Below are positions 36,801 through 45,888 of a DNA stretch of 64,000 bases, piece by piece. Every line of letters begins with the position of its first letter. Position 1 is the stretch's first letter. A model generated the notes under the pieces. That model had not been told where the DNA came from. It saw only the letters and a list, made by a program, of their open reading frames with translations, and searched no databases. Source of the stretch: Mesorhizobium prunaredense (GTDB lineage Bacteria; Pseudomonadota; Alphaproteobacteria; Rhizobiales; Rhizobiaceae); contig NZ_FTPD01000010.1 of NCBI RefSeq assembly GCF_900156895.1, forward strand, positions 1-64,000. Reading direction: 5' to 3'. The position numbers and the translations under genes are program-made.

Positions 36801-36873
36801 GCAATATGCGCGCCAAAGGAGATCCTTTTAAATCACGGCAATCGATCGGACTGGCTGTGTCGGGTGAACGACA
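36801..36873 (-). promoter_or_regulatory. NifA activator site plus sigma-54 promoter of the dipeptidyl peptidase IV gene
   Basis: On the minus strand TGGCGCGCATATTGCA has GG at 36814-36813 and GC at 36802-36801 and fits the sigma-54 consensus well. TGTCGGGTGAACGACA at 36858-36873 is a NifA site about 52 bp behind it. The predicted transcript start near 36790 leaves a long leader (about 370 nt) before the peptidase ATG. The leader has two small open frames. Confidence 0.8.
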
Positions 36874-36940
36874 TTAACGTCGCATATCCGACAGCTCGGA
36901 CAATCCCAAGTCACATTGACCTTGGGTGTATGTCGGGTTG

Positions 36941-36964
36941 AAAAAAGTGGACCGTCGGGCCCAC
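36941..36964 (-). terminator. Rho-independent terminator after ompW
   Basis: On the minus strand GTGGGCC-CGAC-GGTCCAC forms a 7-bp stem (one G-T pair) followed by six T. It lies 65 bp beyond the ompW stop and just before the next NifA promoter, so it separates the two units. Confidence 0.75.
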
Positions 36965-37028
36965 GGCAAAAGGGGGCACGAGGCGCCCTTCATTCGACTC
37001 GGCTGTGCGGAAGCCGACTTCGCCGGCG

Positions 37029-37721
37029 TCAGAAATGGTACGTGACGCCTGCGCCTATCAGCCAGGGATCGAGCTCCGCCTTCCCCGTCTGCTTGTTGCC
37101 GGCCACGGTGACGTCGAAGTCTGGCTTCAGGAAAAGCTTCTTCACGTCGAAGTTGACGCCCCAGTGCTGGTCGACCATGTAGTCGAACCCGACCTGCAGC
37201 GCGGTGCCGAACGTGTTCTTGACCTTGAGATCATCGGCGCTGCCGGCTTCCTGATGATAGAAGATCGTATAGTTCACGCCAGCGCCGACATAGGGCTTGA
37301 AGGCGCCGAAATCGGTAAAGTGGTACTGCAATGTCAGCGTGGGCGGCAGCAGCCAAACCTTGCCGATGTTCCCCAGCGCGCCGATCGAGCCTTGGCCTGT
37401 GATGTTGGCATAGGTGGTGCCGAGGATAAGCTCGGCTGCGACATTGTCCGTGAAGAAATACGAAATATCGAGTTCCGGCGTCACGCTGTTGGAATACGAA
37501 AGACTGGAGCCGGGCACCGCGTTAACGTAGCCCGAATCCTCAGTAATGACACCCAACGCGCGCAGGCGGATCTGCCAGGGGCTTGGCCATTCCGTGAACA
37601 AGACACCCTGATCCGGGTCGCACGGTTCTGCAAGGTCTGCCGCGGCCGCCTGCTGCCCTACCAGCATCAGGACGACGGCCGCTGTTACTCCCCGCGCCCA
37701 GTTCATTCGCTTTGTTGCCAT
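37029..37721 (-). CDS. ompW: OmpW-family outer-membrane protein
   Basis: A 230-residue beta-barrel protein. The start at 37721 is chosen because AAGGAG lies at the right distance and a signal peptide follows (ending VGQQAAAA). Barrel strands include TPELDISYFFTDNVAAELIL, TLQYHFTDFGAFKPYVGAGV and the C-terminal GAGVTYHF with the terminal Phe needed for outer-membrane assembly. OmpW channels pass small hydrophobic molecules. It lies 174 bp after the prolyl oligopeptidase on the same strand and may be co-transcribed from that NifA promoter. Confidence 0.9.
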   Translation of the reverse strand: MATKRMNWARGVTAAVVLMLVGQQAAAADLAEPCDPDQGVLFTEWPSPWQIRLRALGVITEDSGYVNAVPGSSLSYSNSVTPELDISYFFTDNVAAELILGTTYANITGQGSIGALGNIGKVWLLPPTLTLQYHFTDFGAFKPYVGAGVNYTIFYHQEAGSADDLKVKNTFGTALQVGFDYMVDQHWGVNFDVKKLFLKPDFDVTVAGNKQTGKAELDPWLIGAGVTYHF

Positions 37722-37894
37722 GATATTTCTCCTTGCTCTATAAATGATAAGCTTCACTGTAAATAGTCCAGTATTGATGATATTGACGGAGCGCGGGCGC
37801 GCATTTTGCGCAAATTGTGCACGCGTTTTTTGCACTATTCTCGAAGCCGACCTGTACTCACTTGTTCGAAATTCGCTCTTGTCGGGCTCCTGGT

Positions 37895-39979
37895 TTATGA
37901 ACAGGCGTGCCAGCCGATGGCGCTGCGAAGGAAATTGGTGCCAAGACTGATGAATGCGGCTTGCTCGCGATTGTCCTTGGCGTAGCTGTGCCCGCCGGCG
38001 CTGGGCTCGTAGAAGTAAGCGGGATAGCCAAGAGCTTGCAGTTTCGCGGCCATCTTACGCGCATGGCCCGGGTGGACGCGGTCGTCGCGTCTCATGGTGG
38101 CGAGCAGGATAGGCGGGTAGGGCTGTCCCGGCGACGCGGCGTGGTAGGCGGAGATTTCCCTCAGGAAAGCCCAATCGTCAGCCTTGTCGGGATCGCCATA
38201 TTCGTCGATCCAACTCGCGCCCGCCAGTAGCTTGGTGTAGCGGCGCATGTCGACAAGCGGAACCGTGCAGAACAGCGCGCCGAAATGCTCAGGATAGCGG
38301 GTAAGCATGTTGGCGATCAGCAGGCCGCCATTTGAGCCGCCCTCGGCGGCAATCCGCCTCGGCAGCGTAATGCCCCTTCGCACGAGGTCGGCGGCAACGG
38401 CGGCGAAATCGTCATGGGCGAGACGCTTGCCCTCCCTCCGCCCGGCATCGTGCCAGCGGGTGCCGAACTCGCCGCCCCCGCGGATGTTCGCGACCACACA
38501 CGTGCCGCCGCGCTCGAGCCACAGCTTGCCGAGCGAGGAGTAGTAGTAGGGCAGGAGCGATATGCCGAACCCGCCATAGGCGGAAAGGTGAACCGGGGCA
38601 TCTCCGTTCGCGTTCGCCGGACCAACCTGCGTATAGGGGATCATCTCATGATCGGTCGAGACTGCCTCGTGGCGCGTGACCACCAGTTCGGATGCGTCGA
38701 AAGTCTCCGGGCTGCGCTTCAGGATTACTGAAGCGCTGAGAGGCGGCGCGGAATTGAGATCGAATAGGAAAAGCTGCGGCGGGGTGATCGGATCCTGAGC
38801 GCAAACCAGGACCTCTCCATTGGTCTCGTGATCTTCCGCATCGAGGGACCAGAGGTGAACAGCCCCTTGCGCGGGCAGGGTGTCCAGGGCTCGGCGCGTC
38901 CATTCCTGCGGGCCCGGGGTGAACACCTCGAATCTCGGAGCGAGGTTCGCCAGGTACCCGATAATGAGCTTCCCCTCATTCCAGAAGAATGACTGCAGAC
39001 AGCGCCTCTCGGCTGGTTCAAACAGGGTACTAAAACGACGCTCGCCGGCCAGGAAAGAGGCAAGCGAGATGCCGATCAGCGCGTCGGCGCAATAGGTCGT
39101 CCCGGCAACCGTCCATGCTTTGCGCGGCTTTATCGCCAGCCAATCGCCGAAGTTATCCCACCTGGCGTCCTGAGGAAGGTCGATCTCAATCTTCGGCCCG
39201 CTTCTATCACCAATGCGGACTATCTTCTCGAGCCAGGTCAGCTGCTCGACGAACCACAGGCGCTCGCTCTCGGCGGTACGGTCCAGATGGCCAGACACAC
39301 CCAGGGTTTCGGAACCGGTCTCGAAGATTACCGGCGCGGTGAGGGGATCTGCGCCGCGCTTCCACAGTCGCACGGTGCGTGCGTAGCCGCAGCGCGTGGC
39401 CATACCATCACCAAGCGCACTGGAAAGCAGAAGAGTGTTCGGGTCGAGCCAATCAATGTCGCCCTTGGCCTCGGGGAGATTGAAACCGTCGGCGACAAAG
39501 CTCAGAGAGCTGAAGTCGAATTCGCGATGCACGACCGCGTCGCTGCCGCCGCGCGAGAGGCGCAGAACGGCTCTTTCCCGTCTCTCCGGCTCGATCGACG
39601 CGCCGCCCCAGATCCAGTCCTCTCCGTCGCTAGCCGCGAGGGCGTCCAGATCGATCAGTAGCTCCCACCGGGGATCCGCGTTCATGTAGACGGCAAGCGT
39701 GGTCCGGCGCCACAGTCCGCGCGGATTTCTGGCATCTTGCCAGAAATTGTAGAGGTACTGACCGCGGCGCATGACCTGGGGAACCCGGTCGGGTCGGTCG
39801 AAAATCGCTGTCAGCGCCGCCCGGTCGCGCTCGAACTGCGCTCCACCGAAGTGCTTCAGGGTCTTTGCCGACTGGCTGGCCGTCCACGCAAGTGCCCGTT
39901 CGCCGTCTACATCTTCAAGCCAGAGATGGGCGTCATCGTCGGGTGCATTCAGTGTTGGGCGGAAATCGAATTCGGTCAT
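37895..39979 (-). CDS. Prolyl oligopeptidase family serine peptidase (S9A)
   Basis: A 694-residue protein without signal peptide, so probably cytoplasmic. The ATG at 39979 (MTEFDFRPTLNAPDDDAHLW) is preferred to a TTG ten codons upstream. The catalytic domain shows the nucleophile Ser in IAAEGGSNGGLLIANML, Asp in MRRDDRVHPGHARKM and His in PSAGGHSYAKDNREQ. The N-terminal two thirds form the gating propeller. These enzymes cut short peptides after proline. A NifA/sigma-54 promoter sits about 150 bp upstream (40132-40208), with ompW following, so its expression is expected in nitrogen-fixing bacteroids. Confidence 0.92.
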   Translation of the reverse strand: MTEFDFRPTLNAPDDDAHLWLEDVDGERALAWTASQSAKTLKHFGGAQFERDRAALTAIFDRPDRVPQVMRRGQYLYNFWQDARNPRGLWRRTTLAVYMNADPRWELLIDLDALAASDGEDWIWGGASIEPERRERAVLRLSRGGSDAVVHREFDFSSLSFVADGFNLPEAKGDIDWLDPNTLLLSSALGDGMATRCGYARTVRLWKRGADPLTAPVIFETGSETLGVSGHLDRTAESERLWFVEQLTWLEKIVRIGDRSGPKIEIDLPQDARWDNFGDWLAIKPRKAWTVAGTTYCADALIGISLASFLAGERRFSTLFEPAERRCLQSFFWNEGKLIIGYLANLAPRFEVFTPGPQEWTRRALDTLPAQGAVHLWSLDAEDHETNGEVLVCAQDPITPPQLFLFDLNSAPPLSASVILKRSPETFDASELVVTRHEAVSTDHEMIPYTQVGPANANGDAPVHLSAYGGFGISLLPYYYSSLGKLWLERGGTCVVANIRGGGEFGTRWHDAGRREGKRLAHDDFAAVAADLVRRGITLPRRIAAEGGSNGGLLIANMLTRYPEHFGALFCTVPLVDMRRYTKLLAGASWIDEYGDPDKADDWAFLREISAYHAASPGQPYPPILLATMRRDDRVHPGHARKMAAKLQALGYPAYFYEPSAGGHSYAKDNREQAAFISLGTNFLRSAIGWHACS

Positions 39980-40131
39980 GTCCGGACAACCAGAGGAATG
40001 AAAGCGCAATGGCTTCCGTCTGCTCGAGAACGCTCAGTGTCGGCGGCGGCGCCCGCATCTTCGAAAAGCGTGATCATCAGCTGGCTACTTCTCAGTCGGT
40101 GCGGCGTCGCAGTGCTTTTGCGCATAGGACT

Positions 40132-40208
40132 GCATCTGTCGTGCCAACTGGGAAAATCGTTTCCGAACAATGCGATCGCTCTGGCAGCGTTGTGTCACAT
40201 GTCCGACA
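40132..40208 (-). promoter_or_regulatory. NifA activator site plus sigma-54 promoter of the prolyl oligopeptidase gene
   Basis: On the minus strand TGGCACGACAGATGCA has GG at 40145-40144 and GC at 40133-40132. TGTCACATGTCCGACA at 40193-40208 is a NifA activator site. Predicted transcript start near 40120, about 140 nt before the ATG at 39979. Confidence 0.85.
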
Positions 40209-40345
40209 TCGTCGAGAATCCGACAACGAGCGCACAGCGTAATCACCGGATCAACCTCCGGCGCGGACACCATGCAGAACTCAAGCAGTGAAGCTCACAA
40301 CGACTTGACTCCAACATCTTCGCTCCGGAACGCTTCACGCAGCTG
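40132..40345. repeat. Diverged duplicate of 30523-30740, copy 2
   Basis: Shares with copy 1 the promoter, the activator site and further blocks upstream (AACTCAAGCAGT, CATCTTCGCTCC, CGCTTCAC) in the same order. The right end is approximate. Confidence 0.7.
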
Positions 40346-41331
40346 GATTCAATTGGCAGATACAAATGAGGTGATGGACGCCGTGAGTGACCGAGCCGGC
40401 TGCGCCTGTGAGTCTGGACACCGCCAGCGGTAAAATCGGAGATCCGAGGAAAGGGATGGGGCGCCGCTCGGCCGACCTGATGGTTGTCCAAGGCCCTGCA
40501 AGCAATCTTGGCCTGCACCGTCCCCTTGATTGCATTGTTGAAGTCTGCCGATCGCGCCAGCAAGCCGCGTTCCAACGGACGCATTGGAGTGGTCGCTAGG
40601 CCAACTTCGGCTGCTGGCGAACCGTCGTTCAATATGCAAGCTACGAGGGTCAGGAGACAGGGAAGCTTCGGCTCGGCGTGCTCTCGGCGAGGCAGCCAAT
40701 GATCGACGATGTCTCGCTGACGCGCCGCATTGGTATAGCCGCAACAAGGGCAGTGCGGTGGCAAGTCTGCCTGGAAATCGGCTGCAGCAGGAGCAAGCCG
40801 AGCCCGGCCGCGCTCCATCTCGAAACCACCGGCAAAGAAACCCCGCGTTAGCACCGCCAAAAGAAGCGATGCGCGCCTCGCCGGTTCGTTTTTGCGTTCC
40901 ACTGAACAGCCGGCTTAACCTGTACAACTATACAGGCTGCCATAGCATGAAACTTGGCCTCCAATGGTGGAAATTCCCCCGAGGAGACCTGCGATGACTC
41001 ACCTTATAGCGCCTGCGCTACGACAGCTTGCCCACAAGCACCGGGCAATCCACCGCCACGCAACTGCGTCTCCGAGGAACGTCCTGAACGGGACGCAGGA
41101 GCCGATCACCGATACGAAACCAATACCCTTGGCGTGCTCAGGCCGCGCTGGCTGTCGCTGCGCGGGTTCGACGGTCTGGTGGCCATTTGCGCGCGCCTTC
41201 TGCTCTCGACGGTGCCAATGGCACACGCTTCGACGACATGGCCCCATCGAGGTCTGGTGCCTTCGGCGCCGGTGCTTTGCCAAGTGGCATGATGTTTCGA
41301 CGGCCGTGGGGGCGGGCAGGGGGGCACGGTC
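40346..41331. other. Gene-poor stretch
   Basis: About 1 kb in which no known gene or element is recognisable. A 219-codon minus-strand open frame (40243-40902) is open mainly because of composition and overlaps the NifA activator duplicate; I do not support it as a gene. Confidence 0.35.
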
Positions 41332-42139
41332 GTGCATACAATTCTCGTGACTGGCGCGGATGAGGCTGATTGGCGCGATGAAAGATCATACGACTACACC
41401 TCAGGTCTGACGCCGCGCGAGTGGGCCTGGGAGTTCTTACGCCGCAATCCAGCATTCCAGCGTGATTTGACGGCTGCAAGCCAGCAGGCCAATACTTTGT
41501 CTCACCAACCCTTTCTCGACGTGGTCGCGGCGGCCGGTGACCTGTCACGCTGGGGTGTTCTGTTTCGCCGAGTCTTATGGGCGAAATTCGCTCGTATTCT
41601 GGTCTCCGTTCTGGTGCGTCCATGTGCTGCCAGTCATTGCAGAACAGCTGTCTGCATCGTCCGCGACATCGCGGTTCGACCTCTCTGCATTGCCATGTCG
41701 TGCGACGGTCCTGCTGGCGCCCGACAAGGGTCAGCATGTTCTTCTCGGCAACGTGGAGCATACGCTCCAGCTCGCCGTCTCTGGCGCCGATATCTTGCAC
41801 CCTGTCTGCTTCCGTACCGAGGCAATCTGGCCAGCAATGCTTTCGAAGCCCCGCCTGAGGGCACTCGAGTGCCTCAATGCTCTAAGTTTGGGTCAACACC
41901 TGCCTGCCCGCTTGTTTCCGCCGGAAAAACGCGGTCCCCGTCTAACTTTCGTTCTTCGTGCGCTCGACGGATCGCTTGCTGGGGCGTCACATCGCGAACT
42001 CGCCGAAGCGCTGGTGGGTCAACGGCGCGTCCATGCCGACTGGAGGGATCCTCGCGATCATCTGCGCGACCGCATTCGCCGCGCCGTCTCTCGTGGCCGC
42101 GCGCTCATGAATGGAGGGTACAGAGATTTCCTTCTTTAA
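41332..42139 (+). CDS. fseA: FseA-like ICE excision activator, two frames joined by a +1 shift
   Basis: The first frame (ATG 41332, or GTG 41347) reads DWRDERSYDYTSGLTPREWA and WEFLRRNPAFQRDL, then DLSRWGVLF near 41545-41570. The homology then continues in the +1 frame as SLVFWSPFW and the DUF2285 domain (LTFVLRALDGSLAGASHREL, DHLRDRIRRAVSRGRALMNG) to the stop at 42137-42139. In the M. loti ICE the activator FseA is made from msi172-msi171 by programmed +1 ribosomal frameshifting, with the same domain order and direction of shift. Here the first frame stays open to 42147, so a simple frameshift mutation cannot be excluded. FseA switches on the excisionase gene and is blocked by QseM. Confidence 0.72.
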
Positions 42140-42163
42140 GAGAGTGACAGGCCGCCCTGTGCG

Positions 42164-42245
42164 TCAGCCGGCGAACAGTTCGGAGCTAGAACCGTCACTC
42201 CAGTTCGTCTGCTCGGCATGGCAGCAAATGGCCTTGAGTGTGCGC
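42164..42245 (-). pseudogene. qseM 3' remnant
   Basis: On the minus strand the last codons read KAICCHAEQTNW and SELFAG-stop, matching KAVRSHIDRANW and KELFDG-stop of the intact qseM at 32872. It lies convergent to and just after the fseA-like gene, as the intact qseM does relative to the fseA remnant in the other copy. Confidence 0.65.
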
Positions 42246-42286
42246 TCTGGGTTCAGGCGTCGGTCGATGCCGAGAGGCACCGGTAT

Positions 42287-42378
42287 TGTCCGATACGCGA
42301 CAATGTCGAGTACGCAACGTATAGGAAGCTGACCCACCGGGTGTTTTTAAATGCTCTTTGCCTTGGCACGTTACATGC
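42287..42378 (+). promoter_or_regulatory. Orphan NifA activator site plus sigma-54 promoter
   Basis: TGTCCGATACGCGACA at 42287-42302 is a NifA site. TGGCACGTTACATGCA at 42364-42379 has GG at 42365-42366 and GC at 42377-42378. Transcription would start near 42390 to the right, but the next 260 bp hold no recognisable gene and then an IS256 element begins. The original target gene seems to be lost or displaced. Confidence 0.75.
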
Positions 42379-42648
42379 AGGATATTCAGCAAAACGCGCG
42401 GACTGAGTGGTTCCACCGCCACGAAACCTCGCTGACTTACGCCACCTCCCAAGGCGTACCCGGCCCGGCAGCGAGCTCAGTCTCCTGCCGGGCATCCGTG
42501 TTCAGACGTACTCGCGTTCAGACTTCAAATTAGAGGCGCAATGACGCGGGCGTAGCCAATCCGGCTCGTACGATTTCACCTAGAGGTTTAGGCCCGAGGC
42601 TACACTGTCACAAAGGGTCGATGTCAACCAAGCTGTTACATGGGGTAG

Positions 42649-43908
42649 TGTGCTGAGAGTTCTACAAATTCGCTGAGAGGGGGCGGTCATGGCAGGCTGG
42701 TGATGTTCAACGTCACCTGATTCCCGCGAAGGAACGCCACCATGACCAAGACTGAAAGTAAGACCGCCAGCGCCGCCGTCAAAGACATTCTGCATTCGGA
42801 CCCGCAAGGTCTGCACGAAGTGATCCGGGCGGTGATGCAGGAGGTGCTCGAGGCCGAGATGGACGAGGCGCTTGGTGCTTCGAAGGGCGAGCGCACACCG
42901 GATCGGCTCGGCTACCGCTCGGGTTATTATGGCCGCACTCTTGTCACCCGTGTCGGCAAGCTTGAGCTGCGAGTTCCGCAGGACCGGGCCGGCCGCTTCT
43001 CCACCGAGCTTTTCGAGCGTTACCAGCGTTCGGAGCGGGCCTTGGTGGCGACGCTTGCGGAGATGTATGTGCAGGGCGTTTCGACCCGGAAGGTCAAGGC
43101 GATAACGGAAGAGCTGTGCGGCCATGCCTTCTCGGCCTCATCGATCTCGGCCATCAACAAACGCCTGGACGAGAGCCTGAAAGCGTTTGCCGCGCGCCCG
43201 CTTCCTCATCCTCGATGCCCGCTACGAGAAGGTGCGCGAATCCGGCATCGTCATGAGCCAGGCGGTGCTGATCGCGGTTGGCATCGACTGGGACGGCCGG
43301 CGTCAGATCCTGGCCGTGGAAATGGCCAATCGCGAGAGTCGCTCGGCCTGGAGGGACTTTCTCGTCGGCTTGAAGGCGCGCGGCCTCAAGGGCGTCGAGC
43401 TGGTCGTGTCCGACGATCATGCCGGCCTGGTCGCGGCGATCGGCGAGGTCATCCCGGAAGCGGCATGGCAGCGCTGCTACGTGCACTTCCTGCCGAGAAA
43501 GCATGGCGACGATTGCCTGCAGGAACTGCGCTGGCTCTACGGACCGGCGCGATCTCGCCGAGGCCAAGGCCGATCTCGCCGCATGGCTTTCCAAATGGTC
43601 GGCCCGCTACCCACGACTGACGACATGGGTGGAGGAGACCATCGAGTACACGCTGACCTTCTTTCGTCCGCCACGCCAGCACCACAAGCATCTCAAGAGC
43701 ACCAACATGCTTGAACGGCTCAACGAGGAATCCGGCGCCGCACCTATGTCGTGCGCATCTTTCCAAACTCACAGAGCTGCCTGCGCCTCGTCAGGGCGCT
43801 GGCCGTCGAAACTAACATGGACGACCTGCGAGAGCACAAGAAGCTCGCTCTGCTCCAAGCCGCATGACCAGCACCATGGCCGCCCGTTTTTGCAGAACTT
43901 GACGCACA
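42649..43908 (+). mobile_element. IS256-family insertion sequence with decayed transposase
   Basis: Imperfect terminal inverted repeats of 24 bp: TGTGCTGAGAGTTCTACAAA at 42649 and, inverted, TGTGCGTCAAGTTCTGCAAA ending at 43908. The length of 1,260 bp is normal. The transposase frame starts at 42742 (MTKTESKTASAAVKDILHSD), runs to about 43190, shifts to DARYEKVRESGIVMSQAVLI, then to AEAKADLAAWLSKWSARYPR and finally to RRTYVVRIFPNSQSCLRLVR, ending at 43867. At least three shifts make it inactive. No clear target duplication was seen. Confidence 0.85.
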
Positions 43909-43964
43909 CAACCTTACATGGCGTCGCGGCAGGGCGTTAAGTCACCTCAGAGCACACCCTGACG

Positions 43965-45371
43965 TTAATCAGAGATACTTGTACTAACAATGCCATTTTC
44001 CATCGATGCAGCCGTGCCGTACAGAACTATATCCGGCTCTTCACGCCAGGCGAGGCTCCGATACTGTGGTGCCCCAACATCCAGGTTGAAAACGGCCATG
44101 CGCATGCCATCGGAGACCATTCGGATCGTCTGAGAAATCAGAACAGCGGCGGCCACCATTCCAACGAACGGGGCCCCCACAGCCACTTTCGCCAACATGG
44201 TGAGACCGCACTCGTCAAGGGTGCCTCTATCACGTAGATCGACGTATGCAGCCGGCCTATTGTCGTCATCAAGAACGTGGTTCTCTGCCCCTTGCTCGTC
44301 TGCCCATATCTCAAAAGCCTTGATCGGTGCCGGAAAGCTGTGCGTCCTGATCAGACGGAAATCTTCAACGCCGCTTCCAAGGCCCGCCTCAAACACGGTC
44401 GCAAAACCTGCCCCTTCGAGGATTGCCCGCGCCTGCGGATTATCAACGCCACACAGCGCCAGCAGCGGTTCATCGTGAGCGATGCGAAAATCAGAGGCAA
44501 ACCTTCGCTCGATCAGCTTGGTACGGAAGCCGCGAGCTTCGGCCCAACCAGCACAGATCCGCGTCTTCAACCTACCCTCGTCGGCCGCAAAGGTAAGCAC
44601 CGATGTACTTTGGGTCGACTGTCCAGCCACGTCGACGTCCTGAAGAAACATCCGAACATCGGCCGAGTCGGCGAATGGCAACAGCCCTATCGTCCAGAGA
44701 AAGGCCTGGCCGAGATGGCCCAAACCAATAAGCCAAAAGTCGGATGGGAATTTGGTCGCAGCAGGCCCGTCCGACGCCGGCGAATTCCAGTCGGCGGAGG
44801 CCGCTTGGTCCCACAGCGACATGCCAACCGATCTATACCCGGCCATGGCCTCGCCATCGTAATGGGCAAACACTTCCGCGACCGCCAACGCTCCGGCCAG
44901 CGCGCCCGATGGGGTGAACTCCACACTTTCGTCCAACGGCGGTGCGTTAAGCGGCACAAGCCCGCCGCGCCAGCCTTGGAAAGTCGTTCTGACCGCAAAA
45001 CCCGAGGGGTATAGCGTCGGAGGCTCCCCGACGCTGATCAATGCAACACCCTCAGGGATGTCTTCGACGATTTCCCCCTGAAGATGTTGAACCGCGTCGG
45101 CAAGCGTGGCGCCCGGCACCACCGGCGAGGCCAAAGGCGTCTGCAGGGCGCCAGATACCGTCACCCCACCGAGGAAGGTCCGGTGACCGCAATTGAGCGC
45201 CGTAAGCAGCGCTGCTTGATGGCTCGGGCTCGCTGCCGCCGTCTCGCCAATGAAAAGATGCAGCCGGAAGGCCTCAAGCCGGTCTTGCGCCTCTTCCACG
45301 GTCGACACCGTACCGCGATCGATAAACAATTTGGCCGACCTATTCAGGCCGTCGATCACATCCTTATCCAT
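43965..45371 (-). CDS. E1-like (ThiF-fold) ubiquitin-activating enzyme
   Basis: A 468-residue protein. The ATG at 45371 overlaps the end of the JAB gene by eight bases and has GAGGGA before it. The C-terminal half is a ThiF/E1 adenylation domain: nucleotide loop DFWLIGLGHLGQAF, the Asp pair in FLQDVDVAGQSTQSTSVL, a mid-domain LLALCGVDNPQARAIL and a possible catalytic Cys in RGTLDECGLTMLAKVA. About 210 N-terminal residues precede the Rossmann fold and match nothing I recognise. E1 enzymes adenylate the C-terminal glycine of a ubiquitin-like protein and pass it to an E2. It is the last gene of the operon. Confidence 0.85.
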   Translation of the reverse strand: MDKDVIDGLNRSAKLFIDRGTVSTVEEAQDRLEAFRLHLFIGETAAASPSHQAALLTALNCGHRTFLGGVTVSGALQTPLASPVVPGATLADAVQHLQGEIVEDIPEGVALISVGEPPTLYPSGFAVRTTFQGWRGGLVPLNAPPLDESVEFTPSGALAGALAVAEVFAHYDGEAMAGYRSVGMSLWDQAASADWNSPASDGPAATKFPSDFWLIGLGHLGQAFLWTIGLLPFADSADVRMFLQDVDVAGQSTQSTSVLTFAADEGRLKTRICAGWAEARGFRTKLIERRFASDFRIAHDEPLLALCGVDNPQARAILEGAGFATVFEAGLGSGVEDFRLIRTHSFPAPIKAFEIWADEQGAENHVLDDDNRPAAYVDLRDRGTLDECGLTMLAKVAVGAPFVGMVAAAVLISQTIRMVSDGMRMAVFNLDVGAPQYRSLAWREEPDIVLYGTAASMENGIVSTSISD

Positions 45372-45888
45372 GAACGGTTCCCTCAATTCTGAGCGTCGGA
45401 CGAAGAAGCGATGACCTCAGCAGAGCCCAGCGAAAGTGTCCGAGATAACGGTAAAGTCCGATCTCTTCGAGACGGATTGGTTCGGCGGCAAAGCGAGGCA
45501 CAATCATCGCGAGGTGACCGGGCTCGGCGATCATCGGATGGATCCGGTCGGTTTCGCTCTGTCCCGCACCGTATGGGTGTGTATGGACGTCGGCCATGAC
45601 GGCCGCGTCACGCTCGCGGCAGATCCGCCAAAGGTCAGCCATTGCGCCGCCGTCGATTTCGATGATGCCGGTATCAAATGCGGCAGGATCGATTTCGTCA
45701 TAGAAGACGATCGAGGTGATCTTGCGGAAGTCGGACTTTGGCCCGAGCAGGAACGCGCCGCTTTCGCGGTAGTTTCCGCCACGCAGGCGCAGCCCTTGCA
45801 GCAATTCTCGCCAGAGGCCGGCTGGGATGGCCAGATCAGGCGGCCGGCCGAACAGCCGGGAGATAAGCGAACGAAGAGAGAAGGTCAT
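45364..45888 (-). CDS. JAB/MPN (JAMM) isopeptidase
   Basis: A 174-residue zinc peptidase. The JAMM residues are all visible: Glu42 in YRESGAFLLG, and His102, His104, Ser111, Asp114 in VHTHPYGAGQSETD. The spacing between the histidines and the serine is one shorter than in the commonest form. Such enzymes cut ubiquitin-like proteins from targets or trim their C-termini. It starts 50 bp inside the E2 gene behind a GGAG and overlaps the E1 gene, so translation is coupled. Confidence 0.9.
   Translation of the reverse strand: MTFSLRSLISRLFGRPPDLAIPAGLWRELLQGLRLRGGNYRESGAFLLGPKSDFRKITSIVFYDEIDPAAFDTGIIEIDGGAMADLWRICRERDAAVMADVHTHPYGAGQSETDRIHPMIAEPGHLAMIVPRFAAEPIRLEEIGLYRYLGHFRWALLRSSLLRPTLRIEGTVHG

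Noticed and set aside
37722-37894. FNR/FixK box (TTGAT-N4-ATCAA) before ompW
   Set aside because: TTGATGATATTGAC is only half a site; the second half does not fit.
40243-40902. 219-codon minus-strand open frame
   Set aside because: No family motif, no ribosome site, and it covers the end of a regulatory duplicate. Probably open because of composition.
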